A DNA stretch of 64,000 bases. It comes from Idiomarina loihiensis (GTDB lineage: Bacteria > Pseudomonadota > Gammaproteobacteria > Enterobacterales > Alteromonadaceae). The stretch lies in contig NZ_CP074112.1 in NCBI RefSeq assembly GCF_024584785.1, positions 1,364,001-1,428,000 on the forward strand. The letters run 5' to 3'. Positions 8,254-17,986 of this stretch are shown piece after piece. The first letter of the stretch is position 1, and each line of letters starts with the position of its first letter. The notes beneath the pieces were generated by a model. It was not told the origin of the DNA. It saw only the letters and a list, made by a program, of their open reading frames with translations, and did not search any database. A program made the translations under genes and the position numbers.

Positions 8254-9504
8254 CTAACCAGCACTAATAACACGAAGAATTTGGCCACATATGTACGCCA
8301 TATAAGTACCTAGCGCATAACCAAACACGGCTAGCAATACCCCCACCGGAGCCAACGATGGGTGAAAGGCTGAAGCCACCACGGGCGCCGAAGCCGCACC
8401 ACCTACGTTCGCTTGACTACCTACGGCCATGTAAAATACCGGCGCTTTCAGAAGCCGTGCAGTCACTAACATCAGGCTAGCATGAATGACCATCCAGATA
8501 GCACCTATTAAGAAATACTTAGGTGAGTCTAGGATAGCAGTAACATCCATGTGTAGGCCGATAGTCGCGACCAAGATATAGACAAACAAAGAACCAAATT
8601 TGGATGCTCCTACCCCTTCTAATTTCCGTGCCGGAGTAAAAGAGAGGATAACCCCAATCGTGGTTGCGATGACGATTAACCAGAAGAACTTTTTATCTAA
8701 ACTAAAATCTTTGAGGAGCGGTAGATGTTCGCCGATAAAAGGTGCCAGCACATCAGCGCCCCAGTGAGCAACACCTGTTACCCCAAATGCAACAGCAAGA
8801 ATAAACATTAAATCAGGTAGTTTAGCCTCACGGTTATGTTGTGCTTGATAATGTTCCATACGCTCTTTAATGGTTTCAATGGCACTGGTGTCGGCGCCAA
8901 TCCGCGCATCTATGGCTTTGCTATTAGCAGCCATATACAACAACACTGCCATCCATAAATTGGCGACAATGATATCCACGGTAACCATGGCTGAAAAAAT
9001 CTCGCCGCCAACTTCGTAAACTTCTTTCATGGCCGCCTGATTAGCACCGCCGCCAATCCAGCTGCCGGCAATGGTGGTCATACCGCGCCACACCGCATCC
9101 GGTCCTGCACCATTCAGCAATTCAGGAAAAACCAGACTTACCAGTAACAGTGCAATAGGCCCACCAATCACAATACCCAAAGTGCCTACCAAAAATAAAA
9201 TCACTAACTTAGGCCCCAACCGCACAATGGCTTTTAAATCGAGACTTAAGGTAAGCAGTACCAAACAGGCTGGCAGTAAATAATCCATCACCAACGGATA
9301 CACGCCAGTACTAGCGCCATCGACAATCCCAAAGGTGTTCAGCAAAGACGGAATAAAGTAACAGAGTAAAAGCGCTGGTACCCATTTATAGAACTTTTGG
9401 AAAAATGGATGTGAGCTGGATTGGGTGTAAAAAATCGCACCCAAAATAACGGCCAGCAAGCCAAAAATAATACCATCGTTAGTTATGAGAGCGGTTGTTT
9501 CCAC
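8254..9504 (-). CDS. DUF819 family membrane protein (YjcL-like)
   Basis: A 416-residue protein with about ten to twelve membrane segments spread over its length and one hydrophilic loop (about residues 195-230). Its match is the DUF819 family, which is related to the sodium-coupled bile-acid/CPA transporter superfamily. It has internal similarity between halves, with glycine-rich crossover motifs GSWIGGGANQAAM and GSQANVGGAASAPVV. GTG at 9504 is chosen because of the strong AAGGAG seven bases before it. It is inserted in the ancestral sirB1-kdsA junction. Substrate unknown; no metal or catalytic motif seen. Confidence 0.8.
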   Translation of the reverse strand: METTALITNDGIIFGLLAVILGAIFYTQSSSHPFFQKFYKWVPALLLCYFIPSLLNTFGIVDGASTGVYPLVMDYLLPACLVLLTLSLDLKAIVRLGPKLVILFLVGTLGIVIGGPIALLLVSLVFPELLNGAGPDAVWRGMTTIAGSWIGGGANQAAMKEVYEVGGEIFSAMVTVDIIVANLWMAVLLYMAANSKAIDARIGADTSAIETIKERMEHYQAQHNREAKLPDLMFILAVAFGVTGVAHWGADVLAPFIGEHLPLLKDFSLDKKFFWLIVIATTIGVILSFTPARKLEGVGASKFGSLFVYILVATIGLHMDVTAILDSPKYFLIGAIWMVIHASLMLVTARLLKAPVFYMAVGSQANVGGAASAPVVASAFHPSLAPVGVLLAVFGYALGTYMAYICGQILRVISAG

Positions 9505-9564
9505 GTGGGCTCCTTAGTTGTTCTTATTTTATTATTGGCATCCATGGCGCTACTCTCACTTGCC

Positions 9565-10368
9565 TTAATGCAAGATATGCTGCGGTGCCGCCCAAGTTTC
9601 TAATTGCAGACGCAATAATTGCGCACTTGGGTCATCAGGACATTGTTCGACAAAATACAAATAATCGTCAACCGCGGCTTGCTGACAATCTAGCTCTTCT
9701 AACACATAGCCACGATCTCGAATTTCGTAGGGGTCATCGGGATGGATGGTTAATAACATATGCACGGTTGTTAGCGCATTCGCAAAAGCCCGATCATGAA
9801 TAAACGCATGTTTTAATTCAGTCAAATAACGGACTAAAACGGTTTTTTGATCGGCTGCTTCAAACATATCCCAACCAAAATCAACGACATTTTCAGTGAG
9901 ATCTTCAAAGCGCTCTTGCACCTGATAACCCTCTAACAAATCACCGTTGATGGGATCCACAAAATAACTTTGTTGTTGGTAATCAAATCGCAATAACGGG
10001 TAGCCAGGAAAATCCACCAGTTCTAATTGCAAGCCCGCATAAGCAGCGGCCTCTTGCAGCAACAAAGCTAAACTCATGGGTAACCCAGTGCGATAGCTAA
10101 TCACTCGATCCAGTAAAATCCTTTGGCTACCAACGATAGGTTCAGGCGCATCACTAAAACTTAGGTTAAAGAAGAATTGCTCAGTTAATCCTTGTAATTT
10201 TTCAACACCTTCAAGCTCATCAAGGTCTTCCGCCAAGTGCCGAATGCTTTGATAATAATCAGCGACGTACTGATCACTATCCGAATGAAAGGCACGACTT
10301 ACTTCCCAAATGATCTCTATGGTAGGAAGAATTTCTTGAGCAATATGTTCTAAGTATGAAAAACGCAT
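9565..10368 (-). CDS. sirB1: SirB1 family protein (transglutaminase-like fold with TPR tail)
   Basis: A 267-residue cytoplasmic protein of the SirB1/YchA family. The first two thirds carry the inactive-looking transglutaminase-like domain (LLDRVISYRTGLPMSLALLLQEAA, then FPGYPLLRF). The last third (from about 195) looks like tetratricopeptide helices (NALTTVHMLLTIHPDDPYEIRDRGYV). The role is not known; the name comes from a Salmonella clone that affected SirA-dependent gene expression. It sits downstream of sirB2 in the conserved hemA-prfA-prmC neighbourhood, so it is likely part of that transcript. Confidence 0.87.
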   Translation of the reverse strand: MRFSYLEHIAQEILPTIEIIWEVSRAFHSDSDQYVADYYQSIRHLAEDLDELEGVEKLQGLTEQFFFNLSFSDAPEPIVGSQRILLDRVISYRTGLPMSLALLLQEAAAYAGLQLELVDFPGYPLLRFDYQQQSYFVDPINGDLLEGYQVQERFEDLTENVVDFGWDMFEAADQKTVLVRYLTELKHAFIHDRAFANALTTVHMLLTIHPDDPYEIRDRGYVLEELDCQQAAVDDYLYFVEQCPDDPSAQLLRLQLETWAAPQHILH

Positions 10369-10388
10369 AAACTATTCTATTACTTTCC

Positions 10389-10751
10389 TTAGCCAATCAA
10401 TGCTTGTTTGCTAATAGCCACATGCAGTAAAAAGGCGATCCAGCCTAGCGCCACCGCAAAACCAAGCGTACGCACCAAGGTGGTGGTTGCTTTCATGGCG
10501 ACTAAACCAGCTAAAATATAACCCACTAAGCCAATCAGCTTATTGGTCGCAAAAGCATCCCACGGGCGGTATATCATCAAGCCAACGATACTGAGTAACA
10601 ACAAGGTATCGATAACATGCGGAACAATCTTCACCCACTTCTGCTGAGCCACCTTCGCATCGATGCTGACCCAGAAAAAACGTAACACGAATAATAACAC
10701 ACTCAAGGCTACAAAAGTGACGTGCATGTGTTTTAGCGCCATATAAGACAT
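10389..10751 (-). CDS. sirB2: SirB2 family inner-membrane protein
   Basis: A 120-residue protein with four predicted membrane segments (about residues 8-25, 43-60, 72-92, 96-115). It matches the SirB2/YchQ family by its opening MALKHMHVTFVALS and by position between prmC and sirB1. The first ATG at 10751 is chosen because GGGAG lies nine bases ahead. No function is established. Only 20 bp separate it from sirB1. Confidence 0.87.
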   Translation of the reverse strand: MSYMALKHMHVTFVALSVLLFVLRFFWVSIDAKVAQQKWVKIVPHVIDTLLLLSIVGLMIYRPWDAFATNKLIGLVGYILAGLVAMKATTTLVRTLGFAVALGWIAFLLHVAISKQALIG

Positions 10752-10786
10752 CTTAAATCTCCCGCTTTATATTTTAAAAGTTATTA

Positions 10787-11383
10787 TTAATCAGCTAGTT
10801 GCCTATATGCCGTAGCTATCTTTACCGCTGTTTCTGGTTGATGCTCGGCTAACCAGTTACGATAAAACTCAAGTTCAAATTGCAGTTGCTGCTGTTTCGC
10901 CACCACCTGCATGATGTCACGATAAGAACGCAGCGAGGACATCACACAGGTAAAGAGTTTTTGTGCGGTAAGTTCTGTTTTAGCTTTGTAATCATTAATA
11001 TCGTAGTTCATCACCACCGCGCGCTCAGGTGCTTGACCTGGTTGGCCGGTGCGTAAAATAATTCGTGATGACTGGTTTTTGGCTTGCTCACGAATGAACC
11101 GCGCCACCATCAAACCCGCATCATCAGTATCCATCACCACATCTAACAAGACAATGGCAAGGTCAGGATGCTGCAGCACTAACTGCTCAGCTTCATGACG
11201 CGAATAGGCACTTAAAAATTGCAGCCCACGCCCTTCAAATTGCAGGTCCATCAAAGCGAGCCGTGTTACTGCATGGACTTCTCGTTCATCATCAACGATT
11301 AAGATTTTCCATGGCTCTTGATTCGCTTGGTTATGGTGTTCGTTATTATCAGGTTCGTTGGCAAAGATAAATTCGCTACTCAT
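10787..11383 (-). CDS. Orphan receiver-domain response regulator
   Basis: A 198-residue protein with one REC domain at about residues 25-150. Key residues are D31-D32, the phospho-acceptor D81 (VLLDVVM), T112 (in RTGQPG) and K133. The RTGQPGQAPE and YDINDYKAKTELTAQKL blocks resemble the REC domains that are normally joined to DUF3369 and HD-GYP, but here only a short helical tail (150-198) follows and no output domain is present. The ATG at 11383 overlaps the last 8 bases of prmC, so translation is coupled. It is inserted between prmC and sirB2, which are neighbours in E. coli. No partner kinase is nearby. Confidence 0.88.
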   Translation of the reverse strand: MSSEFIFANEPDNNEHHNQANQEPWKILIVDDEREVHAVTRLALMDLQFEGRGLQFLSAYSRHEAEQLVLQHPDLAIVLLDVVMDTDDAGLMVARFIREQAKNQSSRIILRTGQPGQAPERAVVMNYDINDYKAKTELTAQKLFTCVMSSLRSYRDIMQVVAKQQQLQFELEFYRNWLAEHQPETAVKIATAYRQLAD

Positions 11384-12260
11384 TACTAGCCTCTTCGGTT
11401 GTCTGCCCCACACATTGACCATAAGTATAGCGTTCGTTACCGCCATAATCACAACCACTGGCCACTGCTGTAAACCCTTGTTGTACCATCAGTTGTCGTA
11501 CCGCTGCAGCTTGTTGCCAGCCATGCTCTACCACCAACCAGCCCTGTGGCTTTAGGTAACTCGGTGCTTGCGCCACGATGGCGGCTAAATCAGCCAAGCC
11601 CGCGTCTGTGGCAACCAAGGCTGACCGCGGCTCAAATCGCACATCACCTTGCTGCAAATGAACATCACTAGCATCAATATAAGGTGGGTTACTGACAATC
11701 AGATCAAAACCTTGGTTTGTGATGGCACTGAACCAATCACTACAACTAAAGCTCACCGGTAGCTGCAGCCGTGCCGCATTGGCAGAGGCAAGCGCTATGG
11801 CTGCCGCCTCTTTATCGATCCCTTGTATGTGCCAGTGCTCACGTTCACTTGCTAGGGCCAGCGCAATAGCCCCGGTCCCTGTACCTAAATCGAGCACGTG
11901 CGCGGTAGCCGGCAAGGTTAAGCTAAGCGCAAACTCAACTAAACATTCGGTATCAGCCCGAGGGATTAAAGTACTAGGGTTGGTCGCTAAGGGTAATGAC
12001 CAAAACTCGCGCTCGCCCAGTAGATAGGCCATGGGCTGCCCGGCTTGGCGTTGCATGACCCACGCGCTGAACTGCTGTTGCTGCGCCGCCGTTAACTCAG
12101 CTTCAGGCCAAGTAAACAAGTAACTACGCTGTTTAGCTAATACCTTAGCCAACAACACCTCAGCGTCCAGCTTCGGGCTGGAGGATTCACTCAACTGCGT
12201 TACGGCCCACTGCAATGCCTGTGCGACCGTGCCTACTGCGCTGTGTTGCTTATCCGCCAT
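11376..12260 (-). CDS. prmC: Peptide chain release factor N5-glutamine methyltransferase
   Basis: A 294-residue SAM-dependent enzyme that methylates the Gln of the GGQ motif in RF1 and RF2. It has the N-terminal helical substrate domain, the SAM-binding motif VLDLGTGTGAIALALA and the signature SNPPYIDASD that holds the target glutamine. The length is slightly above the E. coli 277. It follows prfA, its substrate gene, on the same strand by 26 bp, and ends overlapping the response-regulator start. Confidence 0.95.
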   Translation of the reverse strand: MADKQHSAVGTVAQALQWAVTQLSESSSPKLDAEVLLAKVLAKQRSYLFTWPEAELTAAQQQQFSAWVMQRQAGQPMAYLLGEREFWSLPLATNPSTLIPRADTECLVEFALSLTLPATAHVLDLGTGTGAIALALASEREHWHIQGIDKEAAAIALASANAARLQLPVSFSCSDWFSAITNQGFDLIVSNPPYIDASDVHLQQGDVRFEPRSALVATDAGLADLAAIVAQAPSYLKPQGWLVVEHGWQQAAAVRQLMVQQGFTAVASGCDYGGNERYTYGQCVGQTTEEASNE

Positions 12261-12286
12261 GAGGTGCCTTCATTGCCGCAGCCACC

Positions 12287-13378
12287 TTAATGTTGTTCTG
12301 ACAAAGCCGCAAGTTGGTCTGCTTGATGCTCTTGCACAATGGCATCCAAGAGCAAATCCAACGCACCTTCAAGCACTTCATCTAAACGGTACAAGGTTAA
12401 ATTGATGCGGTGATCACTCACTCGTCCTTGTGGATAATTGTAGGTACGAATACGCTCTGAACGGTCACCACTTCCAACCAAGCTACGCCGCGTTGATTGT
12501 TCTTCGCGTTGGCGCTTTTCGTCTTCTGCTGCTTGTAGTCTCGACTGCAACACCGACATGGCTTTCGCGCGGTTCTTATGCTGCGAGCGCTCATCCTGAC
12601 ACTCCACCACAAATCCCGTCGGGATGTGGGTGATCCGAATGGCTGAATCGGTACGGTTGACGTGCTGTCCACCAGCACCGGAGGCACGAAAGGTATCCAC
12701 ACGTAAATCCGCTGGGTTGATCTCAACCGCTTCGGCTTCTGGAATTTCTGGTAACACTGCCACCGTACAAGCAGAGGTATGCACCCGACCTTGCGATTCA
12801 GTATCTGGCACCCGTTGCACGCGATGGCCGCCGGACTCAAACTTCATCCGCCCGTAGGCACCATCACCTGATACGTGCGCAATCACTTCTTTAAAACCGC
12901 CATGTTCGCCTTCGTTACAACTCACCATGCTAACCCGCCAGCCATGATTCTCAGCATAGCGGCTGTACATTCTAAATAAGTCGCCGGCAAAGATAGCGGC
13001 TTCATCGCCACCGGCACCGGCACGAATCTCTAAGTAGCAAGGACGGTCGTCGTTAGGGTCTTTAGGCAGCAACAAGATTTGTAGTTGTTGCTCTAACTGC
13101 TCTTGTTGCTGTTGCGCAGCTTCTAATTCGAGCTTGGCCATCTCGCGCATTTCTGCGTCATCTTCTTGCATCATCTCGCGCGCCCCCTGTTCATCCGATT
13201 GGGCGCGTTGATAGGCGGTAAAGCACTGAACCAGCTCTTCTAACTGAGAATATTCTCGTGATAGGGCTCTAAATTTGTCTTGATCCGAAATAATTTGCGG
13301 ATCACTTAATAAATGCTGTACTTCTTCATAGCGCTCTAACAGCGCTTCTAGCTTTCGAATAATCGAAGGATTCATCAT
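12287..13378 (-). CDS. prfA: Peptide chain release factor 1
   Basis: A 363-residue release factor that ends translation at UAA and UAG. The catalytic GGQ loop appears as [18 protein letters not shown]. Domain order is the standard coiled N-terminal domain, the codon-recognition domain and the GGQ domain. The first of two adjacent ATGs (13378) is kept since AAGG lies ten bases ahead. It follows hemA by 12 bp, as in other gammaproteobacteria, so hemA-prfA-prmC form one operon. Confidence 0.97.
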   Translation of the reverse strand: MMNPSIIRKLEALLERYEEVQHLLSDPQIISDQDKFRALSREYSQLEELVQCFTAYQRAQSDEQGAREMMQEDDAEMREMAKLELEAAQQQQEQLEQQLQILLLPKDPNDDRPCYLEIRAGAGGDEAAIFAGDLFRMYSRYAENHGWRVSMVSCNEGEHGGFKEVIAHVSGDGAYGRMKFESGGHRVQRVPDTESQGRVHTSACTVAVLPEIPEAEAVEINPADLRVDTFRASGAGGQHVNRTDSAIRITHIPTGFVVECQDERSQHKNRAKAMSVLQSRLQAAEDEKRQREEQSTRRSLVGSGDRSERIRTYNYPQGRVSDHRINLTLYRLDEVLEGALDLLLDAIVQEHQADQLAALSEQH

Positions 13379-13390
13379 CGGGCGAAGACC

Positions 13391-14641
13391 TTACTCGTCA
13401 TCTGCAATTAATTGTTGGAATAGTGCCAACGTGTGTTGATCACCCGTGGCTCCAGCGGCTCGCATTAACCGCGTGGGTTGGTGTAAAAACTGCCGGGTTA
13501 AGCGTTGACTAAACTCACTCAACACGGCATCCGCATCTTTACCTGCGGCCAGCTGTTTTTGTGCTCGTTGTAATTGTTCAGCGGCCATGGCTTCGATGCG
13601 TTGGCGATAATCACGAATCACATCAACATGGCTTAATTGACGCAACCAAGCTAAAAAAGCATCACAGTGCTCTTGAATAATGCCCTGTGCCTCTGCGGCG
13701 GCTTCTTCACGGTTACGTAAATTCTCGGTGATGATACCTTGCAGATCATCAACCGTGTATAAATAAGCGTCAGCAAGCTCATTCACTTGCGCTTCAATAT
13801 CTCGCGGTACCGCTAAATCGATCAGCAACATAGGTTGGCGACGCCGCTGTTTTAAGGCATGTTCAATCAAGCCTTTGCCAATAATCGGCAACGGACTTGC
13901 GGTAGAACTGATGACAATATCGGCCTTAGGCAATAAATCTTGCAGCTCACCTAAGGTATGCGCATGACCGCCAAACTGCTCAGCTACGGTCGCTGCTCGA
14001 GTTAGCGTCCGGTTAGCTACCATCAAATGCTTCACGCCGTGCTCTGTTAAGTGTTGGGCAACCAGCTCGGCAGTATCACCAGCACCCACCAGCAAGACAT
14101 TAGACTCTGGTAACTCGGCGAAGATTTGGCGCGCCAAATTGACCGCAGCAAAAGCCACTGACACAGCGTTCTCGCCCACTTTAGTTTCCGTACGAACGGT
14201 TTTAGCAACGCGGAACGTTTGCTGAAATAAACGCTCTAACACGCTACCAACGCTGGTTTGATTGCGAGCAAATTGATAGGCTTGCTTTACTTGGCCTAAA
14301 ATCTGCGGTTCGCCCAGCACCAGCGAATCTAACCCACTGGCTACGGCCATTAAATGAGCGATGGCGGCACCATCTTGATAGCCATAGCTATGTTCTCTGA
14401 GCTGTTGCAAGGGGATGCCGTGATAACCGGCCAGCCAACCTGTGAGCAAATCTAACGAGGCTTCGCCATGACAGTACAATTCAGTTCTATTGCAAGTAGA
14501 GACAATCACCGCTTCTTGCACGCCGGTTTGCTCACGCAAAGCCGGCAGCGCGCTATGCAGCTGCTCAGGCGAGAAAGCAACCCGCTCTCGTAATTCTACC
14601 GAAGCGGTTTTATGGTTAACACCCAGTGCGAAAATGGTCAT
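13391..14641 (-). CDS. hemA: Glutamyl-tRNA reductase
   Basis: A 416-residue enzyme, the first committed step of C5-pathway heme synthesis, reducing glutamyl-tRNA to glutamate semialdehyde with NADPH. It has the N-terminal catalytic domain with VSTCNRTE, where C50 is the nucleophile, then the NADPH domain (VLLVGAGDTAELVAQHL) and the C-terminal dimerisation helices. The ATG at 14641 gives the family start MTIFALGVNHKTA. A longer reading frame upstream to 14938 is not part of the gene. Regulated N-terminal proteolysis and heme feedback are known for the enterobacterial protein. Confidence 0.96.
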   Translation of the reverse strand: MTIFALGVNHKTASVELRERVAFSPEQLHSALPALREQTGVQEAVIVSTCNRTELYCHGEASLDLLTGWLAGYHGIPLQQLREHSYGYQDGAAIAHLMAVASGLDSLVLGEPQILGQVKQAYQFARNQTSVGSVLERLFQQTFRVAKTVRTETKVGENAVSVAFAAVNLARQIFAELPESNVLLVGAGDTAELVAQHLTEHGVKHLMVANRTLTRAATVAEQFGGHAHTLGELQDLLPKADIVISSTASPLPIIGKGLIEHALKQRRRQPMLLIDLAVPRDIEAQVNELADAYLYTVDDLQGIITENLRNREEAAAEAQGIIQEHCDAFLAWLRQLSHVDVIRDYRQRIEAMAAEQLQRAQKQLAAGKDADAVLSEFSQRLTRQFLHQPTRLMRAAGATGDQHTLALFQQLIADDE

Positions 14642-14741
14642 AATAAGAAAAAATTGCAAGCCTCTGGCTACTGCGAAACGCTGGCAATTGTACGTGAAAC
14701 CCCTCATTATTAAAAGCATGCGAACAGGGATAAACCTGCAC

Positions 14742-15374
14742 ATGAAACGTCTTCTATTAGTAGTACTCCTAAGTGGGTGGTTAAGCGCCTGCTCTACGGT
14801 ACCAACCAGCACCACGACCACCCTGGTGTCGGCCGGTGCCATTGCGGCCCAACAACAGCAGTTAGCTGAGCTAACCCAATGGCGTTTGCGCGGCCAAATG
14901 GCGATTTTTGACTTACGCGAAAATGACCGCCACGGCATTTACGTGGATTGGAACCAATCCCCCAATCTCGTCAGTATGCGTTTTTCACATCCACTCAAAG
15001 GTACTCTTGCCACACTCGAACAAACCTCTAACGGTGCTCTGTTAATTGATAATGACGGCAACGAATATCGTGACAACAGCGCCAGCGCGCTGCTTGAGCG
15101 CTATTTTGCGGTGCAATTGCCGTTCGATGTATTGCAACAGCTGGTGCTGGGTGTGCAACCTGAGCAAATGTTTGAAGCGCACTACCAATTGCTTGATGAT
15201 GACCCACAACAACGCGCGTTACTGGCTGATTATCAATTGTTGGCGGCCCGCCAAATGTGGACCGCGGAGCTGCGCCAATACCAGCCGGTAGCCACTTACT
15301 TATTACCTCACAGCATTGATTTAACCTCAGCGCACTGGCGCCTCAAACTGAAGGTATCGCAATGGCTACTCTGA
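14742..15374 (+). CDS. lolB: Outer-membrane lipoprotein insertion receptor LolB
   Basis: A 210-residue lipoprotein that receives lipoproteins from LolA and inserts them in the outer membrane. The signal peptide ends in the lipobox WLSAC, with C17 as the lipidated residue. The mature part shows the LolB pattern (WRLRGQMAIFD early on, then the hydrophobic strands of the LolA/B half-barrel). I start at the ATG at 14742 since it yields a normal signal peptide. It is divergent from hemA and overlaps ispE by 13 bp, the standard lolB-ispE-prs block. Confidence 0.92.
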   Translation: MKRLLLVVLLSGWLSACSTVPTSTTTTLVSAGAIAAQQQQLAELTQWRLRGQMAIFDLRENDRHGIYVDWNQSPNLVSMRFSHPLKGTLATLEQTSNGALLIDNDGNEYRDNSASALLERYFAVQLPFDVLQQLVLGVQPEQMFEAHYQLLDDDPQQRALLADYQLLAARQMWTAELRQYQPVATYLLPHSIDLTSAHWRLKLKVSQWLL

Positions 15375-16219
15375 GCCTTTCGGCTGTTGCCAAACTGAAT
15401 TTATTCTTGCATATCACCGGCCAACGTCATGATGGCTATCATTTGCTAGAAACGCTATTTCAATTTATCGATTACGGTGATCGCTTAGATTTTACCCTTA
15501 CCGATACCGACACGCTTGATTTTAGCTGTTCGGTAGCTGAACTCGCGGGCCCTGATAATTTAGTGCTTAGGGCAGTTCAACTGCTGCAACAGGAATTTCC
15601 AAAACATGCCCGTGGTGTGCGTATTCACCTCCATAAAGTACTGCCCTGCGGCGGAGGCCTTGGCGGTGGTTCGTCGGATGCAGCCACCACCTTACTCGCC
15701 TTACGCCAGTTATGGCAGTTACCACTCAGCACCGCTGAGTTAGCCCAGCTAGGCTTGCAACTAGGAGCCGACGTGCCGATTTTTGTTAGCGGCCATGCAG
15801 CTTTTGCCCAAGGCATCGGCGAGCAATTAACACCGATGACGCCGGCTTGCCCTTGGTATTTAGTGGTGCACCCCGGTGTCCATGTCAGCACCCCAACTAT
15901 TTTTCAGCATCCGCAACTGCCGCGCCAACATGCACACATGGATCCGCAGCAGTGGAACTGGCACAACACCCAAAACGATTGCCAACAACTGGTCTGCCAA
16001 CTCTATCCAGAAGTTGCCAAGGCCCTCGCCTGGTTGGTAGAATACGCGCCGTCTCGGCTGACCGGCACCGGTGCCTGTATTTTTGCCCGGTTCGACCAGC
16101 AGCAACAGGCTCTTGCTGCGCTGCAACAGCTACCTGCGGCTTGGACAGGGTTTGTCGCCCGTGGCATCAACGAATCCCCGGTCTGCCAGCAATTGCGGCA
16201 GGCTTCAACTGTAACCTAA
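15362..16219 (+). CDS. ispE: 4-diphosphocytidyl-2-C-methyl-D-erythritol kinase
   Basis: A 285-residue GHMP-family kinase of the MEP isoprenoid pathway that phosphorylates CDP-ME at the 2-hydroxyl. The N-terminal AVAKLNLFLHITG block supplies the conserved Lys, and the ATP-binding glycine loop reads PCGGGLGGGSSDAATTLLAL. LGADVPIFVSG and the late LTGTGACIFA block complete the family pattern. The start lies inside the 3' end of lolB, suggesting coupling. Confidence 0.96.
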   Translation: MATLSLSAVAKLNLFLHITGQRHDGYHLLETLFQFIDYGDRLDFTLTDTDTLDFSCSVAELAGPDNLVLRAVQLLQQEFPKHARGVRIHLHKVLPCGGGLGGGSSDAATTLLALRQLWQLPLSTAELAQLGLQLGADVPIFVSGHAAFAQGIGEQLTPMTPACPWYLVVHPGVHVSTPTIFQHPQLPRQHAHMDPQQWNWHNTQNDCQQLVCQLYPEVAKALAWLVEYAPSRLTGTGACIFARFDQQQQALAALQQLPAAWTGFVARGINESPVCQQLRQASTVT

Positions 16220-16241
16220 CCATTGAAAACAGAGGTTTAGT

Positions 16242-17189
16242 GTGCCTGACATGAAGCTCTTCGCTGGCAATGCAACGCCAGAACTCGCCAAGAAAATTGC
16301 CGACCGTTTGTATATCAAATTAGGCGATGCTGAAGTGGGCCGTTTTAGTGACGGTGAAATCAGTATTCGTATCAACGAGAATGTGCGCGGTTCTGACGTT
16401 TTTATTATTCAATCAACCTGTGCCCCTACCAACGATAACCTGATGGAATTAATCGTGATGGTAGATGCTTTGCGCCGCGCTTCAGCCGGCCGCATTACCG
16501 CAGTTATTCCGTATTTTGGCTATGCACGTCAGGATCGTCGCGTACGCTCGGCACGGGTTCCTATCACCTCCAAAGTAGTGGCTGACTTCCTCTCCAGTGT
16601 TGGGGTGGATCGGGTGCTGACCGTTGATTTGCACGCAGAGCAAATTCAAGGCTTCTTTGATGTGCCGGTAGACAACGTGTTTGGTACCCCGGTTCTGCTT
16701 GAGCACCTGCGCCAACAAGCTTTCCATAATCCAGTGGTGGTCTCTCCCGATATCGGTGGTGTGGTTCGCGCACGGGCGCTAGCCAAATTACTAAACGATA
16801 TTGACTTGGCCATCATTGATAAGCGTCGTCCACGTGCCAACGAATCACAAGTGATGCACATCATTGGTGATATTCAAGACCGTGACTGCATTATCGTTGA
16901 TGACATGATTGATACTGGTGGTACGCTTTGTAAGGCCGCTGAAGCACTCAAGAAAAACGGTGCCAAACGAGTGTTTGCATACGCCACTCACCCGGTCTTC
17001 TCAGGCAATGCGGTGAGCAACATCCGCGATTCTCATATTGACCAAGTAGTAGTAACCGATAGCATCCCTTTGAGTGCTGAAATGAAAGCCTTAGATAAAG
17101 TGCATCAGCTGACTCTGAGCGGTATGCTCAGTGAAGCGCTACGCCGCGTGAGCAACGAAGAATCAATCTCAGCAATGTTTGAGTATTGA
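16242..17189 (+). CDS. prs: Ribose-phosphate pyrophosphokinase (PRPP synthetase)
   Basis: A 315-residue enzyme making PRPP from ribose 5-phosphate and ATP, for nucleotide, His, Trp and NAD synthesis. It is the same length as the E. coli enzyme and close to it throughout: [14 protein letters not shown], the flexible-loop [15 protein letters not shown], and the PRPP-binding [14 protein letters not shown]. The start codon is GTG at 16242, as in E. coli. It follows ispE by 22 bp. Confidence 0.98.
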   Translation: MPDMKLFAGNATPELAKKIADRLYIKLGDAEVGRFSDGEISIRINENVRGSDVFIIQSTCAPTNDNLMELIVMVDALRRASAGRITAVIPYFGYARQDRRVRSARVPITSKVVADFLSSVGVDRVLTVDLHAEQIQGFFDVPVDNVFGTPVLLEHLRQQAFHNPVVVSPDIGGVVRARALAKLLNDIDLAIIDKRRPRANESQVMHIIGDIQDRDCIIVDDMIDTGGTLCKAAEALKKNGAKRVFAYATHPVFSGNAVSNIRDSHIDQVVVTDSIPLSAEMKALDKVHQLTLSGMLSEALRRVSNEESISAMFEY

Positions 17190-17194
17190 TTGAG

Positions 17195-17286
17195 TTTTAA
17201 GGGCGCCAGTGGTAATATTTCGCGCCTTTAAAATTGGCGAGCCATTTTTAAGGAACTTGTCGGGTATTTGGTCGCGAATATCCGAC
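17195..17286 (+). promoter_or_regulatory. Two-hairpin leader between prs and rplY
   Basis: First hairpin: TTTTAAGGGCGC (17195-17206) pairs with GCGCCTTTAAAA (17222-17233), 12 bp with one G-U. Second hairpin: GTCGGGTATT (17259-17268) pairs with AATATCCGAC (17277-17286), 10 bp with one G-U and an 8-base loop. The second ends 28 bases before the rplY start. The first may end the prs transcript; the second may be a target for control of rplY. No proven family match. Confidence 0.45.
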
Positions 17287-17314
17287 GTCATTTTATTTAA
17301 CGGAGACACTCCAT

Positions 17315-17980
17315 ATGTCAACTATCGATTTTACTATTCAAGCAGAACTGCGTACTGATACAGGGAAAGGTGCGAGCCGCCGCCTGCGTCGTGCGGAAAA
17401 AGTACCTGCTATTTTGTACGGTGCAGATAAAGAAGCCATCTCAATCACTCTAGATCACAACAAAGTGAACAACATGGCTGATCATGAGGCTTTCTATTCG
17501 CACATTTTGACGTTAGTGATTGACGGCAAGAAGCACGAAGCTATCTTGAAAGACGTTCAACGTCACCCGTTCAAGCCTAAATTGACTCACTTGGATTTCC
17601 AACGTGTTGTTAAAGGTCAGAAGTTACACACTCACGTTCCTGTACACTTCATCAACGAAGCTACTGCAGTTGGCGTGAAGCAAGAAGGTGGCGTTGTTGT
17701 TCACCATGTTGCAGATTTAGAAATCACTTGTTTGCCAAAAGATCTTCCAGAATTTGTTGAAGTTGACATCGCCAACTTGAAACTGGGTGAAACCTTGCAC
17801 TTGAGCGACCTTAACCTACCTAACGGTGTGGAATTGGTTGAGCTTGCTAAAGGTGAAGATCATGACCAAGCGGTAGTATCTATCACTGCACCGCGAGTTG
17901 AGAAAGAAGCAGATGCTGAAGAAGTTTCTGCAGAAGTTCCAACTGCAAAAGAAGCAAAAGCAGATAAAGACGCTGAATAA
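17315..17980 (+). CDS. rplY: 50S ribosomal protein L25/general stress protein Ctc
   Basis: A 221-residue protein of the long (TL5/Ctc) L25 form, which binds loop E of 5S rRNA. The N-terminal 5S-binding domain (residues 5-95) has [19 protein letters not shown]. The beta-rich C-terminal domain runs to about 190, followed by an acidic, Ala/Lys/Glu-rich tail. E. coli L25 has only the first domain (94 residues). ACGGAGAC precedes the ATG. It lies just ahead of pth, as is common. Confidence 0.95.
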   Translation: MSTIDFTIQAELRTDTGKGASRRLRRAEKVPAILYGADKEAISITLDHNKVNNMADHEAFYSHILTLVIDGKKHEAILKDVQRHPFKPKLTHLDFQRVVKGQKLHTHVPVHFINEATAVGVKQEGGVVVHHVADLEITCLPKDLPEFVEVDIANLKLGETLHLSDLNLPNGVELVELAKGEDHDQAVVSITAPRVEKEADAEEVSAEVPTAKEAKADKDAE

Positions 17981-17986
17981 GCTCTG

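Noticed and set aside
14642-14938. N-terminal extension of HemA to 14938
   Set aside because: It would overlap lolB on the other strand and does not match the family; the ATG at 14641 gives the standard start and catalytic C50.
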